A stretch of DNA of 15,256 bases from an uncultured Flavobacteriia bacterium (GCA_903930085.1 CAIYXD010000410.1:1-15256); one strand, 5' to 3'. Shown: positions 1 to 7,502, counted from the first letter of the stretch. Program-made: numbers and translations. Notes: generated by a model from the letters alone, not told the origin.

Positions 1-804
1 AAAAAACAAATTTGGATGGCCAAGTGCTTCTCTCGGATTTGTCGTTCCTTCAAACAAATCTGGTCGGCCGTCAAAACCTTGTAATCTTCGACCATAATTT
101 GCTTGGCCTAACATACAACCGTGTGCAAAGCAGGTTCGAACATTTGGGAATTTATTCAAGATATCTTTCAAAGTAAACAGGTGCAATGTATCAGCAGTTT
201 GAGCCATCATCCAAACCAAGTGAAACCGCCAGTAAACATCTTTTAATTTCACCATCTTTTCCGCATCGTACGGGTGAATTTCAATAGCCAAACCGTAGTG
301 ATTTGCCAATTCAAAAATCGGAAATACGCTTTCATCGGCAATCGATAACCATTCGCCATCTTTGTCAAGAAAATGGGTTGGTAGACATAGTAATTTCAGT
401 TTTAATACTTCAACGCATCGCTCAATTTCGCGCAAAGCATCTTCCATATAAAGCGGTTGAACAACAAACCCACATGTAAATTTATCTGGACGTCTCTGCT
501 CCACACTTGCATTAAAATCGTTTTGCCAACGAATTGCATCGTGCGTATCTTGTCGTTCCCAACCATTACAATAAACTTGGGAAAGATTCAACATTACACC
601 GTGATTTATTGTATAGCGATCCATCCACTCCAATTTTTCATCAAAGAAAAAACTCGGATCTGTGATTGGTCGTTTCCAATCGTCTTGGCGCATGAATTTT
701 TTATCCTCATCAATCCAAAACAATTTTTTATCCTTCATGAATTTTGGAATCTCATGCGGCTCTGGCAAAATATGCCCGTGTCCATTGATCTTTGGCTTTT
801 TCAT
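1..804 (-). CDS. 2-amino-3-carboxymuconate-6-semialdehyde decarboxylase (ACMSD), partial, 3' end beyond the left edge
   Basis: This amidohydrolase-2 family enzyme removes the C3 carboxylate of aminocarboxymuconate semialdehyde, the product of 3-hydroxyanthranilate dioxygenase, and so diverts the kynurenine pathway from NAD synthesis to catabolism. The ATG is at 804; 268 codons are open to base 1 with no stop, so only the C-terminus is missing. Residues that match the Pseudomonas fluorescens enzyme, some at identical numbers, are His9 and His11 (the HxH metal motif in NGHGHI), His177 (EIHPYD), His228 (CFAHG) and Arg239; Arg45 fits the substrate-binding Arg51 of that enzyme. The last metal ligand, Asp294, would lie outside the window. 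The start is 30 bp after the ftsY stop on the same strand, so it could be co-transcribed with ftsY. No Shine-Dalgarno sequence is seen. The assignment rests on motifs recalled from the family; a related ACMSD-like amidohydrolase with another substrate is the main alternative. Confidence 0.88.
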   Translation of the reverse strand, partial: MKKPKINGHGHILPEPHEIPKFMKDKKLFWIDEDKKFMRQDDWKRPITDPSFFFDEKLEWMDRYTINHGVMLNLSQVYCNGWERQDTHDAIRWQNDFNASVEQRRPDKFTCGFVVQPLYMEDALREIERCVEVLKLKLLCLPTHFLDKDGEWLSIADESVFPIFELANHYGLAIEIHPYDAEKMVKLKDVYWRFHLVWMMAQTADTLHLFTLKDILNKFPNVRTCFAHGCMLGQANYGRRLQGFDGRPDLFEGTTNPREALGHPNLFF

Positions 805-834
805 TCGAGTAATTGAAATTTTAGAAAGCTAGTG

Positions 835-1788
835 TTAGGAAAACAATGAATCTACAAATTCATGTTTATTAAAGAGTTGCAAATCACCAATTCCTTCACC
901 AACACCGATGTATTTCACTGGAATTTTCATTTGATCTGAAATTCCAATCACCACACCACCTTTTGCTGTTCCGTCCAATTTTGTAATTGCCAAGGCATTG
1001 ATATCCGTCGCTAAAGAGAATTGTTTCGCTTGTTCGAACGCGTTTTGTCCTGTTGATCCATCCAAAACCAGCAGTATTTCATGCGGAGCATCTGGAATAA
1101 CTTTTTCCATGACGCGTTTGATTTTAGTTAATTCGTTCATTAAATTAACTTTATTGTGCAACCTTCCTGCAGTATCAATAATGACTACATCTGCACCTTG
1201 AGCTTTCGCAGATTGCAAGGTATCAAATGCAACGGAAGCTGGATCTGCGCCCATTCCTTGCTGAACAATCGGCACGCCAACTCTATCCGCCCAAATTATT
1301 AATTGATCTACTGCTGCTGCACGAAAAGTATCCGCGGCACCTAAAACTACTTTCTTACCTGCTGATTTGAACTGGTGTGCTAATTTACCGATTGTTGTTG
1401 TTTTTCCGACACCATTTACGCCGACCACCATAATCACATGCGGCATTCCATCGTGTTTTTCCACTTCAAAGTTTCCAGTATAATCTGCATTATTTTCTTC
1501 CAATAATGCTGTAATCTCTTCTTTAAGAATTGTGTTCAATTCATTTGAACCTAATACCTTATCCTTGGAAACGCGTGCTTCAATTCTTTCAATTATCTTT
1601 AAAGTTGTATCAACGCCGACATCAGAAGTGATTAATACCTCTTCCAAATTATCCAAAACCTCATCGTCTACTTTGGATTTACCAACAATTGTTCGGGCAA
1701 TCTTTGATAAGAAAGTGTGCTTCGTTTTTTCAAGTCCTTTATCAAGACTTTCTTTTTTTTCTTTTGAGAACAATCCAAAAAATGCCAT
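835..1788 (-). CDS. ftsY: Signal recognition particle receptor FtsY
   Basis: FtsY is the membrane-associated SRP-GTPase that receives SRP-bound ribosomes and hands inner-membrane proteins to SecYEG. The 317-residue protein has the helical N domain (about 20-100) and the G domain with all motifs: the P-loop GVNGVGKT at 123-130, DTFRAAAVDQL at 153-163, DTAGR at 205-209 and TKLD at 269-272, followed by the GVGEGIGDL loop near 295-303. The long acidic A domain of the E. coli protein is absent, as in many bacteria; a short lysine-rich start (MAFFGLFSKEKK) could give membrane contact. It lies downstream of rpmB, rpmG and DUF4295, an order common in Bacteroidota, but a terminator-like hairpin sits in the 104-bp gap before it, so it may be read through at reduced level or have its own promoter. 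No clear TAnnTTTG box was found in that gap. Confidence 0.97.
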   Translation of the reverse strand: MAFFGLFSKEKKESLDKGLEKTKHTFLSKIARTIVGKSKVDDEVLDNLEEVLITSDVGVDTTLKIIERIEARVSKDKVLGSNELNTILKEEITALLEENNADYTGNFEVEKHDGMPHVIMVVGVNGVGKTTTIGKLAHQFKSAGKKVVLGAADTFRAAAVDQLIIWADRVGVPIVQQGMGADPASVAFDTLQSAKAQGADVVIIDTAGRLHNKVNLMNELTKIKRVMEKVIPDAPHEILLVLDGSTGQNAFEQAKQFSLATDINALAITKLDGTAKGGVVIGISDQMKIPVKYIGVGEGIGDLQLFNKHEFVDSLFS

Positions 1789-1828
1789 ACAGTTATACTA
1801 ATCGGTAATTATGAGAGACAACTAAAAG

Positions 1829-1869
1829 GTAAAAATAAGAAAAGCTTCCATTCAAACGAAAGGAAGCTT
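1829..1869 (-). terminator. Rho-independent terminator-like hairpin after the DUF4295 gene
   Basis: An 8-bp perfect stem (AAGCTTCC with GGAAGCTT, plus-strand 1842-1849 and 1862-1869) is extended by an A-A mismatch, 3 more pairs (TTC/GAA) and an AAAC loop. Read on the minus strand it is followed by a T-rich run (TTTTCTTATTTTTA). It lies between the small ribosomal protein genes and ftsY and probably limits read-through. The T-run is interrupted, so termination may be partial. Confidence 0.72.
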
Positions 1870-1892
1870 AACTAAATATCTTAAAGTAAGGA

Positions 1893-2048
1893 TTAATTCT
1901 TATCGAACCACTCTTTAACTTTGTCGTTGTGAACGATTTCTTCTTTAAAAGTGAAAGAACCTGACTTTTCAGACTTAATCATTTTAATCACTTTTGTATG
2001 TTCTTTTCCGCCACCTTTTTGCAACGTCGCTACTACTTTCTTTGCCAT
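1893..2048 (-). CDS. DUF4295 family small ribosomal protein (bL38-like)
   Basis: This is a 51-residue, lysine-rich protein beginning MAKKVVATLQKGGGKEH and ending VKEWFDKN. The ATG is at 2048 and the TAA at 1893-1895. Its length, its MAKK start, its strong positive charge and its place directly after rpmG, with only 7 bp between, match the DUF4295 family that accompanies rpmB-rpmG in Bacteroidota. From memory, the Flavobacterium johnsoniae ribosome structure assigned such a protein to the large subunit and named it bL38; the family call comes from the sequence and its context, while the ribosomal role is recalled knowledge. It is short enough to be missed by gene finders with a 60-residue cutoff. 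It ends 23 bp before the terminator hairpin stem, so it is probably the last gene of the ribosomal protein transcript. Confidence 0.88.
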   Translation of the reverse strand: MAKKVVATLQKGGGKEHTKVIKMIKSEKSGSFTFKEEIVHNDKVKEWFDKN

Positions 2049-2055
2049 GATTCAA

Positions 2056-2244
2056 TTATTTAATCTCCTTATGAACCGTCATACGCTTCAAAATAGGATT
2101 GAATTTTTTAATTTCCATACGATCGGGAGTATTCTTTCTGTTCTTCGTTGTAATGTAACGAGAAGTTCCAGGTTTACCTGACTCTTTGTGCTCTGTGCAC
2201 TCAAGAATTACTTGAATTCTATTACCTTTTGCTTTCTTAGCCAT
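2056..2244 (-). CDS. rpmG: 50S ribosomal protein L33 (bL33)
   Basis: bL33 is a small protein of the large ribosomal subunit near the E site. The 62-residue sequence carries the family signature ECTEHK...TSRYITTKNRKNTPDR and the C-terminal KKFNPILKRMTVHKEIK. It has a single Cys (in LECTEH) and lacks the paired CxxC motifs of zinc-binding L33 forms, so it is the zinc-independent (C-minus) type. The ATG at 2244 lies 49 bp after the rpmB stop, and the DUF4295 gene follows 7 bp after its own stop. The 49-bp spacer holds only a weak 6-bp hairpin. Confidence 0.97.
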   Translation of the reverse strand: MAKKAKGNRIQVILECTEHKESGKPGTSRYITTKNRKNTPDRMEIKKFNPILKRMTVHKEIK

Positions 2245-2293
2245 TTCTATACTTTTTTAAAGTCTACCATTTCACAACGGGTAGAACAAAGGA

Positions 2294-2530
2294 TTATTTT
2301 AGATAGCCTTTCTCGCGTGCTTCTTTTAAGCAAGCGGAAATACCTTTCTTGTTAATTGTTCTTAACGCTGAAGTTGAAATTTTCAACGTAACGAAACGAT
2401 CTTCTTCAGGAAGAAAAAACTTCTTGGAGATTAAATTCGGGTAGAATTTACGTTTCGTTTTGCGGTTGGAGTGAGAAACATTGTTCCCTACCATTACCGA
2501 TTTACCCGTAAGTTGACAAACTCGTGACAT
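2294..2530 (-). CDS. rpmB: 50S ribosomal protein L28 (bL28)
   Basis: bL28 is a protein of the large ribosomal subunit. The 78-residue chain starts MSRVCQLTGKSVMVGNNVSHSNRKTKR, which holds the family's typical C-x-x-T-GK and N-x-x-SHS-x-x-KTKR motifs, and continues with KISTSALRTINKKG. Only one Cys is present (residue 5), so the zinc-binding cysteine set seen in some L28 forms is absent. It is the first gene of the set rpmB, rpmG, DUF4295. A promoter-like pair of boxes lies 36-66 bp upstream, right after the cinA stop. A stretch AAGGAT occurs about 15 nt before the ATG, too far to be a normal Shine-Dalgarno. Confidence 0.97.
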   Translation of the reverse strand: MSRVCQLTGKSVMVGNNVSHSNRKTKRKFYPNLISKKFFLPEEDRFVTLKISTSALRTINKKGISACLKEAREKGYLK

Positions 2531-2565
2531 CTATTATTGTTTTATCCTTATTCTAAAATGGGTTG

Positions 2566-2596
2566 CAAAGTAACTACTTATTTCCTAAATCTACAA
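2566..2596 (-). promoter_or_regulatory. Putative Bacteroidota-type promoter of the rpmB operon
   Basis: On the minus strand TTG (2596-2594) is followed after 20 nt by TTACTTTG (2573-2566), one base off the -7 consensus TAnnTTTG. It stands in the 73 bp between the cinA stop and rpmB and would give a leader of roughly 25-30 nt. The match is by eye. Confidence 0.55.
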
Positions 2597-2603
2597 GTAA
2601 ATA

Positions 2604-3857
2604 CTACTTTTTTTCAATTATTAACCCTAAAAGCTCACATCTCACTAAATTTAAGGCGGTTAGCACAGTCATTTGGATGTTTCTTTCTCGCTCATCTCCG
2701 AACTGAAACTGAAAAGAATGGGTTCTGTCCGCCGTTGCAATCGCAATAAAGACTAATCCAACCGGTTTTTGCGTTGTTCCACCGTTCGGACCTGCGACCC
2801 CAGAAGTGGAAACACACACATCAACGCCCAATTTTTCTCTGCCATTTGCAGCCATTTGCTCCACTACTTCCTTGCTCACTGCGCCAAATTTAGCTAAATC
2901 AGTTTCAGAAACACCAACTAATCGTTGTTTCAATTCGTTGCTATATGTTAAAAAACTTCCAGAAAAATAATTCGATGCTCCTGTAATTGCCATAATACTA
3001 TGGGCTAAAGCGCCACCGGTGCAACTTTCTACCGTTCCAATCTGCAACTTTTCTTTGCGCAATAAAGCGCCAATAACCTGTGGTAATGTTTCTTCCTCTT
3101 CTCCAAAAACATACCGTGGGAATCTATCTTTTAATACCGTGAAATAGGCATTGATCTCTTCCTTCCGCGAAATTCCTTCGTAAGATGTAATTCGAAGTTT
3201 CACGAGTCCTGGAGAAGGTAAATAAGCAAGTTCTAATCCGCTTTCTCTAACTTCATTCTCCCAATCCGCAATGCTCTCTGCTAAAAAAGACTCCCCTATT
3301 CCTTGTGTCAAAATAGTTTTGTGGTAAATCCCTTTCAATTCGAAACGTTGTTTCAAGCGGGGAAAAACCTCATCCAACATGATTCCTTTCATTTCATAGG
3401 GAACGCCAGGCATACTTATCAAAACTTTTCCTGCGTGGTTAAACCACATTCCCGCAGCAGTTCCGTTTAAATTTGGTAAAATTTCACACTTTTGGGGTAA
3501 TTCCGCTTGTCTAATGTTGGATTCGAGCATTGGACGATTGCGACGTGCGAAAAAACCTTCTATCTGCTGCAATGTTGGCAGATGAATCTCCAATTCTGTA
3601 TCAAAATATTCGCACAAAGTGTGTTTTGTAATATCGTCCTTGGTTGGGCCTAGTCCACCGGTTACCAATATAATATCGCAGCGCAAAAATGCAGCATCTA
3701 TTGCACTGATAATCGCCGATTTGTCGTCTGAAATAGTCGTGACATGCATAACACGTAGTCCAATTTTAGAGCATTCCTGGCCAAGCCAAGTAGCATTGGT
3801 ATTTACGGTTTGACCAATCAATAATTCGTCACCAATGGATAGAATTTCAACTTTCAT
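2604..3857 (-). CDS. cinA: CinA family protein: N-terminal MoCF-like domain plus C-terminal nicotinamide-nucleotide amidohydrolase
   Basis: CinA proteins salvage pyridine nucleotides: the C-terminal PncC-type domain deamidates NMN to NaMN, and the N-terminal COG1058/MoCF domain carries ADP-ribose pyrophosphatase-like activity in characterised members. The N-terminal part shows MKVEILSIGDELLIGQ at 1-16, TGGLGPTKDD at 66-75 and MPGVPYEMK at 149-157. The C-terminal part shows VESCTGGALAHS at 276-287, TYSNELK at 304-310 and SGVAGPNGGT at 352-361. I chose the ATG at 3857, giving 417 residues, the usual family length and a start exactly at the conserved MKVEIL; an in-frame start at 3890 would add 11 residues lying wholly inside the upstream gene. 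The ATG overlaps the end of the rlmD-like gene by 11 bp, so translation is probably coupled. The old name 'competence/damage-inducible' should not be read as its function here. Confidence 0.94.
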   Translation of the reverse strand: MKVEILSIGDELLIGQTVNTNATWLGQECSKIGLRVMHVTTISDDKSAIISAIDAAFLRCDIILVTGGLGPTKDDITKHTLCEYFDTELEIHLPTLQQIEGFFARRNRPMLESNIRQAELPQKCEILPNLNGTAAGMWFNHAGKVLISMPGVPYEMKGIMLDEVFPRLKQRFELKGIYHKTILTQGIGESFLAESIADWENEVRESGLELAYLPSPGLVKLRITSYEGISRKEEINAYFTVLKDRFPRYVFGEEEETLPQVIGALLRKEKLQIGTVESCTGGALAHSIMAITGASNYFSGSFLTYSNELKQRLVGVSETDLAKFGAVSKEVVEQMAANGREKLGVDVCVSTSGVAGPNGGTTQKPVGLVFIAIATADRTHSFQFQFGDERERNIQMTVLTALNLVRCELLGLIIEKK

Positions 3858-5289
3858 GCGTTCGCAGTTTAAACTTAGCAATCGATTCAATATGTCCCGT
3901 ATGCGGGAATTGGTCTACGAAAGAGATTTTCTCCAATACATACCCAGCTTTTGCCAATGTTTCAGCATCTCTTGCTTGTGTGGATGGATTACACGAGATA
4001 TAAACAATATTCTCTGCGCCCAAGTCGATTGTTTTGAGCAAGGTCTTCGGTGCAATTCCAGCGCGCGGTGGATCTAAAATAATAGTTGAAATCGTTCCAA
4101 TATATTCCGGGTGTTCTTTCAGGAATTTCCCGACATCTGCTGCATAGAAATTTATTCCGTGGATGTTATTTCGTTTACAGTTTCTTTTAGCATCTTCAAT
4201 TGCTTCTGCGACGATATCCACACCAACAATCTCCACATTTGATTTTCTAGTGGAAAGAATTTGTCCAATTGTTCCCGTTCCACAAAACAAATCCATCACT
4301 ACTTTTCCTTCCGGAATTTCTTCCTCAAAAACATAGTCCAAGGCTTTGGTGTATAATTTTTCTGCACTTTTAGGATTCGTCTGAAAAAAGCTTTCCATAG
4401 AAATTTCAAAATTCAATCCCAATAATTTTTCAACGACAACAGCTTCTCCGCAGACCAATTTCCATTGACCATTTTCTATTTTCGATCGGTCTGCAACATT
4501 GTCGTTAACCGTATGTTGAAACCCAGCCAGACGCTTTCCTAATTTTTCTTTCAGAAAAGTTGCAAATGCTTCTACGTCAAAAGTTTCAATTCCATCGGAT
4601 GAAGTGACTAAATTTAACAATAACTGATCTTGTTCGAAGGATTTACGCACGACAATATGTCTAAAAAAACCTTCTTTTTTGGGTGGATGCCAAGCTGGCA
4701 AGCCTGTGTTTTGCAGGAAAACGCGTACATCTTTGAGAATTGTTTCCCACTGTTCATCAAATAAGCCGCTAGGTTTGTTTAAGCTTTCAACTTTCCACCA
4801 AGTTCCCCGACGTTTGAAACCTAGCGCAAAAGCACCATCTTTTTCTTCCCCCGTTTCTAAATCGTGTTCAATAGTTGAAAAACTATATTCCATTTTATTC
4901 CGATAATAGTAATGGTTTGGTGACGAAATAAATTCATCAAAACGTTCATTTAAATCACGAATATTGGAAATTCTGCTAAAAACCTCTAAGGTTGAATTTT
5001 TCTTGTATTCTTCTTGTAGTTCAATTGGAACAAAAATATAAGGTCCGCCGGAAATTTCTTGAAAAGGAAGAATAACTTCCTCATTTGATCGTCGAATTAT
5101 ATCTTGGAATTTGGCTTCAGCGTGGCGTTTTCTTTTTTTCTCAATTTTGGCTCTCACCAACTGACCGGGGAAAGTATTATCTACGAAAACCACATATTGA
5201 CCGTTTTCTGTTTCTACTTTTGCTATTCCTCGACCTCCGAAAGCATAATCGGAAATTTCTAATTCTACAGTATCACCTCTTTGAAACAC
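3847..5289 (-). CDS. RlmD/RumA-type rRNA (uracil-C5)-methyltransferase lacking Fe-S cluster cysteines
   Basis: This SAM-dependent methyltransferase of the RumA/TrmA family is expected to make 5-methyluridine in 23S rRNA (or possibly tRNA). A TRAM domain occupies about 1-60. The catalytic domain has the FFQTN motif at 301-305, SAM motif DLFCGTGTIG at 333-342, DPPRAG at 406-411, the nucleophile Cys433 in ISCNPST and the general-base Glu468 in HIESI. The usual four cysteines of the 4Fe-4S cluster (CxnCGGC plus one later Cys) are missing: the CGGC site reads SGGP at 80-83, and no Cys occurs before residue 280. The start is GTG at 5289; no in-frame ATG precedes it within the short gap, and the TRAM domain begins at once. 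A TATCTTTG box lies 22 nt upstream. cinA overlaps its 3' end by 11 bp. Which uridine it methylates cannot be told from the sequence. Confidence 0.88.
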   Translation of the reverse strand: MFQRGDTVELEISDYAFGGRGIAKVETENGQYVVFVDNTFPGQLVRAKIEKKRKRHAEAKFQDIIRRSNEEVILPFQEISGGPYIFVPIELQEEYKKNSTLEVFSRISNIRDLNERFDEFISSPNHYYYRNKMEYSFSTIEHDLETGEEKDGAFALGFKRRGTWWKVESLNKPSGLFDEQWETILKDVRVFLQNTGLPAWHPPKKEGFFRHIVVRKSFEQDQLLLNLVTSSDGIETFDVEAFATFLKEKLGKRLAGFQHTVNDNVADRSKIENGQWKLVCGEAVVVEKLLGLNFEISMESFFQTNPKSAEKLYTKALDYVFEEEIPEGKVVMDLFCGTGTIGQILSTRKSNVEIVGVDIVAEAIEDAKRNCKRNNIHGINFYAADVGKFLKEHPEYIGTISTIILDPPRAGIAPKTLLKTIDLGAENIVYISCNPSTQARDAETLAKAGYVLEKISFVDQFPHTGHIESIAKFKLRTHES

Positions 5290-5311
5290 GCTTGATTGAT
5301 TTAATTTTCGG

Positions 5312-5319
5312 CAAAGATA
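5312..5319 (-). promoter_or_regulatory. Putative -7 box (TATCTTTG) before the rlmD-like gene
   Basis: TATCTTTG on the minus strand is a perfect match to the Bacteroidota -7 element TAnnTTTG. It begins 4 bp after the lpxA stop codon and leaves a 22-nt gap to the GTG start. No clear -33 TTG was seen at the right distance, since that region is still lpxA coding sequence. Confidence 0.55.
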
Positions 5320-5323
5320 CCAA

Positions 5324-6100
5324 TTAAATCATCCCGCGAATAATTCCTTTATCCGAACCTTCCACGAAATCCAAGATTAATTTTCGGATTGCCGTATTGG
5401 GCATGGATTCTTTAATTGCGGTAATTCCTTTGGAAATATTGTTGTTTTGAACGTATAAAAGACGGTAGATGTCTTCAATTTCTCTCACTTGATCATCTGA
5501 ATAACCTCTTCTGCGGATTCCAACGGAATTTACACCAGCAAAGGTCAACGGTTCTCTTGCTGCTTTTATGAACGGTGGAACATCTTTCCGGATCAAGGAA
5601 GCACCTCCAATAAATGTATGAGCACCAATGTGTGAGAATTGCTGAGCGGCAACTTTCCCTTCCAAAATTGCATAATCGTCAATTACGACATGTCCAGATA
5701 AACCGACATAACTTGCTAAAATCACATTATTCCCCAACTGGCAATCGTGCGCTACGTGCACATAAGTCATTAACAAACAATCGTTTCCGATGCGCGTTGC
5801 CAATCTATCTTTTGTTCCTCGGTGAATCGTTACGCATTCTCGAATAACTGTATTATTTCCAATTTCGACCGTTGTATATTCCCCATCAAATTTTAAATCT
5901 TGTGGGATAACTCCTATCACAGCGCCGGGGAAAATCTCGCAATTTTCTCCAATTCGTGTTCCTGGATAAATGGTAACATTTGGATGAATTTTTGTTCTAG
6001 CACCAATTATTACATCTTCATAAATTGTAGAAAACGGTTCAATTCTTACGTTTTCACCTATTTTGGCGTCCGACGAAACATGTGCTAAGTTACTTACCAT
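5324..6100 (-). CDS. lpxA: Acyl-ACP:UDP-N-acetylglucosamine O-acyltransferase LpxA
   Basis: LpxA transfers a 3-hydroxyacyl chain from ACP to the 3-OH of UDP-GlcNAc, the first step of lipid A synthesis in the cytosol. The 258-residue protein is an N-terminal left-handed beta-helix made of hexapeptide repeats (IGENVRI, IGARTKI, IGENCEI, IGNNTVI and more) to about 170, then the C-terminal helical domain. The catalytic His118 is in HVAHDC (His125 in E. coli), with His115 and His137 also kept; the family motifs IPQDLKF at 65-71, RECVTIHRGT at 87-96 and RKDVPPF at 171-177 are present. Odd point: the site of E. coli His160 (AVHQF) is Gln153 here (AAQQF). The position equal to E. coli Gly173 is Gly166, compatible with long acyl chains. 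It starts 4 bp after the lpxC-fabZ stop, so it is certainly in that operon. Confidence 0.97.
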   Translation of the reverse strand: MVSNLAHVSSDAKIGENVRIEPFSTIYEDVIIGARTKIHPNVTIYPGTRIGENCEIFPGAVIGVIPQDLKFDGEYTTVEIGNNTVIRECVTIHRGTKDRLATRIGNDCLLMTYVHVAHDCQLGNNVILASYVGLSGHVVIDDYAILEGKVAAQQFSHIGAHTFIGGASLIRKDVPPFIKAAREPLTFAGVNSVGIRRRGYSDDQVREIEDIYRLLYVQNNNISKGITAIKESMPNTAIRKLILDFVEGSDKGIIRGMI

Positions 6101-6104
6101 TTGA

Positions 6105-7502
6105 TTATTTATCCTTGATTATTTGTGCCAACATTTCTGCTTCCACTACTAATTTACCATTTACAAAAGCCCTTCCAATCATTTCAACTAAACCTCTGCG
6201 TATTGGCGAAAGTAAAGATAATTCAAATACGACTGTATCTCCGGGCACAACTTTTTGTTTGAATTTCACCTTGTCAATTTTCATGAAATACGTAGAATAT
6301 AATTGTGGATCTTCCACTTTACTCAAAGCAAAGATTCCTCCAACTTGCGCCATTGCTTCAATTTGAAGCACACCTGGGAAAACTGGATTACCAGGAAAAT
6401 GTCCGGTAAAGATAGGCTCATTCATCGTGATGTTTTTTACACCAATAATGGATTCCTCGTTGATTTCCATAATTTTATCCACCATTAAAAACGGATAACG
6501 GTGGGGTAATATTTTCTCTATGTCGCAAGTTGTATATAACGGATCTTTTGTTAGATCAAATTTCCTACCTGCTTTTTCTTGCTTTTTTATTTGATCCTTT
6601 AACACCTTAGCGAAGCGTACATTTCCAGAATGACCAGGGCGCGCTCCAAGAATATGTGCTTTAATCGGTTTCCCAACCAAAGCTAAATCGCCAACAATAT
6701 CCAATAATTTGTGTCTTGCAGGCTCATTTTCAAATTGCAATTTCGTACTATTTAAAACACCAATTCCATCAATTGAAATCTTCAAATCTTCTTTACCAAG
6801 TAATTTTGCAAGACGGTTCAACTCTTCTTGGCTGACATCGGTGCGCTCTACTAAAACTATAGCATTATCAAGATCTCCACCTTTTATTAGATTATTGGTT
6901 GCAAGAAATTCTAATTCCCGCAAAAACACGAAGGTTCGACAAGCTGCAAAATGCTCTTTAAATTCACCGATATTATACATCGAAGCATGCTGCGTTCCTA
7001 AAACTGGTGATTTGTAATCTACCATTACAGTAATTCGGTAGTTTGGATCTGGAACAGCTAAAAATTCAATTCCTTTATCGGTATCTTCCCAGGGAATAAT
7101 TTCATCCAAAATTAAATATTCTCTTACTGCTAATTGATCCTCGTAACCAACTTCCTCAATCGCTTTTACAAACGGCAAGGAACTTCCATCCATAATCGGC
7201 ACTTCTGGTGCATCAATTTTTATTAACGCATTATCTACTTGACAACCATACAGTGCGGCAAGAATATGTTCGGTCGTGTACACGCGCGCTCCTTTGTATT
7301 CCAGTGTTGTTCCGCGATCCGTCGCTACCACTAAATCAACATCGGCTTTAATAATTGGTTCACCGTCCAAATCAACACGCTGAAATTTGTATCCGTGGTT
7401 ATCCGGAGCCGGACAAATCTCTACCGTTACTTTCTCTCCCGTGTGTAAACCAACACCATGCAATTTAATTGCACTTTTTAATGTACGTTGCTGTTCAATC
7501 AT
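6105..7502 (-). CDS. lpxC/fabZ: Bifunctional LpxC deacetylase / FabZ 3-hydroxyacyl-ACP dehydratase fusion
   Basis: One 465-residue protein joins the zinc deacetylase LpxC, the committed step of lipid A synthesis, to FabZ, the dehydratase of fatty acid elongation; both act in the cytosol and compete for 3-hydroxyacyl-ACP. The LpxC part (about 1-305) has Glu78-His79 in TEHILAAL and His264, Asp268, Asp272 and His291, spaced exactly like the E. coli zinc and catalytic set (His238, Asp242, Asp246, His265). A Lys/Arg-rich linker (about 302-325) leads to FabZ, with LPHRYPFLMVD at 332-342, catalytic His368 in GHFPGNP and Glu382 in LQIEAMAQ. This fusion is a known Bacteroidota trait. It follows lpxD by 6 bp and precedes lpxA by 4 bp. 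Both active sites appear intact. Confidence 0.97.
   Translation of the reverse strand: MIEQQRTLKSAIKLHGVGLHTGEKVTVEICPAPDNHGYKFQRVDLDGEPIIKADVDLVVATDRGTTLEYKGARVYTTEHILAALYGCQVDNALIKIDAPEVPIMDGSSLPFVKAIEEVGYEDQLAVREYLILDEIIPWEDTDKGIEFLAVPDPNYRITVMVDYKSPVLGTQHASMYNIGEFKEHFAACRTFVFLRELEFLATNNLIKGGDLDNAIVLVERTDVSQEELNRLAKLLGKEDLKISIDGIGVLNSTKLQFENEPARHKLLDIVGDLALVGKPIKAHILGARPGHSGNVRFAKVLKDQIKKQEKAGRKFDLTKDPLYTTCDIEKILPHRYPFLMVDKIMEINEESIIGVKNITMNEPIFTGHFPGNPVFPGVLQIEAMAQVGGIFALSKVEDPQLYSTYFMKIDKVKFKQKVVPGDTVVFELSLLSPIRRGLVEMIGRAFVNGKLVVEAEMLAQIIKDK

Noticed and set aside
457..816. Open frame of 119 codons on the plus strand
   Set aside because: It lies opposite the ACMSD gene, whose minus-strand frame has clear active-site motifs; the plus-strand product has no recognisable features.
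2263..2285. 6-bp inverted repeat TCTACC/GGTAGA in the rpmB-rpmG spacer
   Set aside because: The stem is short and is followed by CTTTAAAAAAG rather than a T-run on the minus strand, so it is not a convincing terminator or regulatory site.
3858..3890. Upstream ATG that would lengthen CinA by 11 residues
   Set aside because: The added residues lie inside the rlmD-like coding sequence and precede the conserved MKVEILSIGDELL start.
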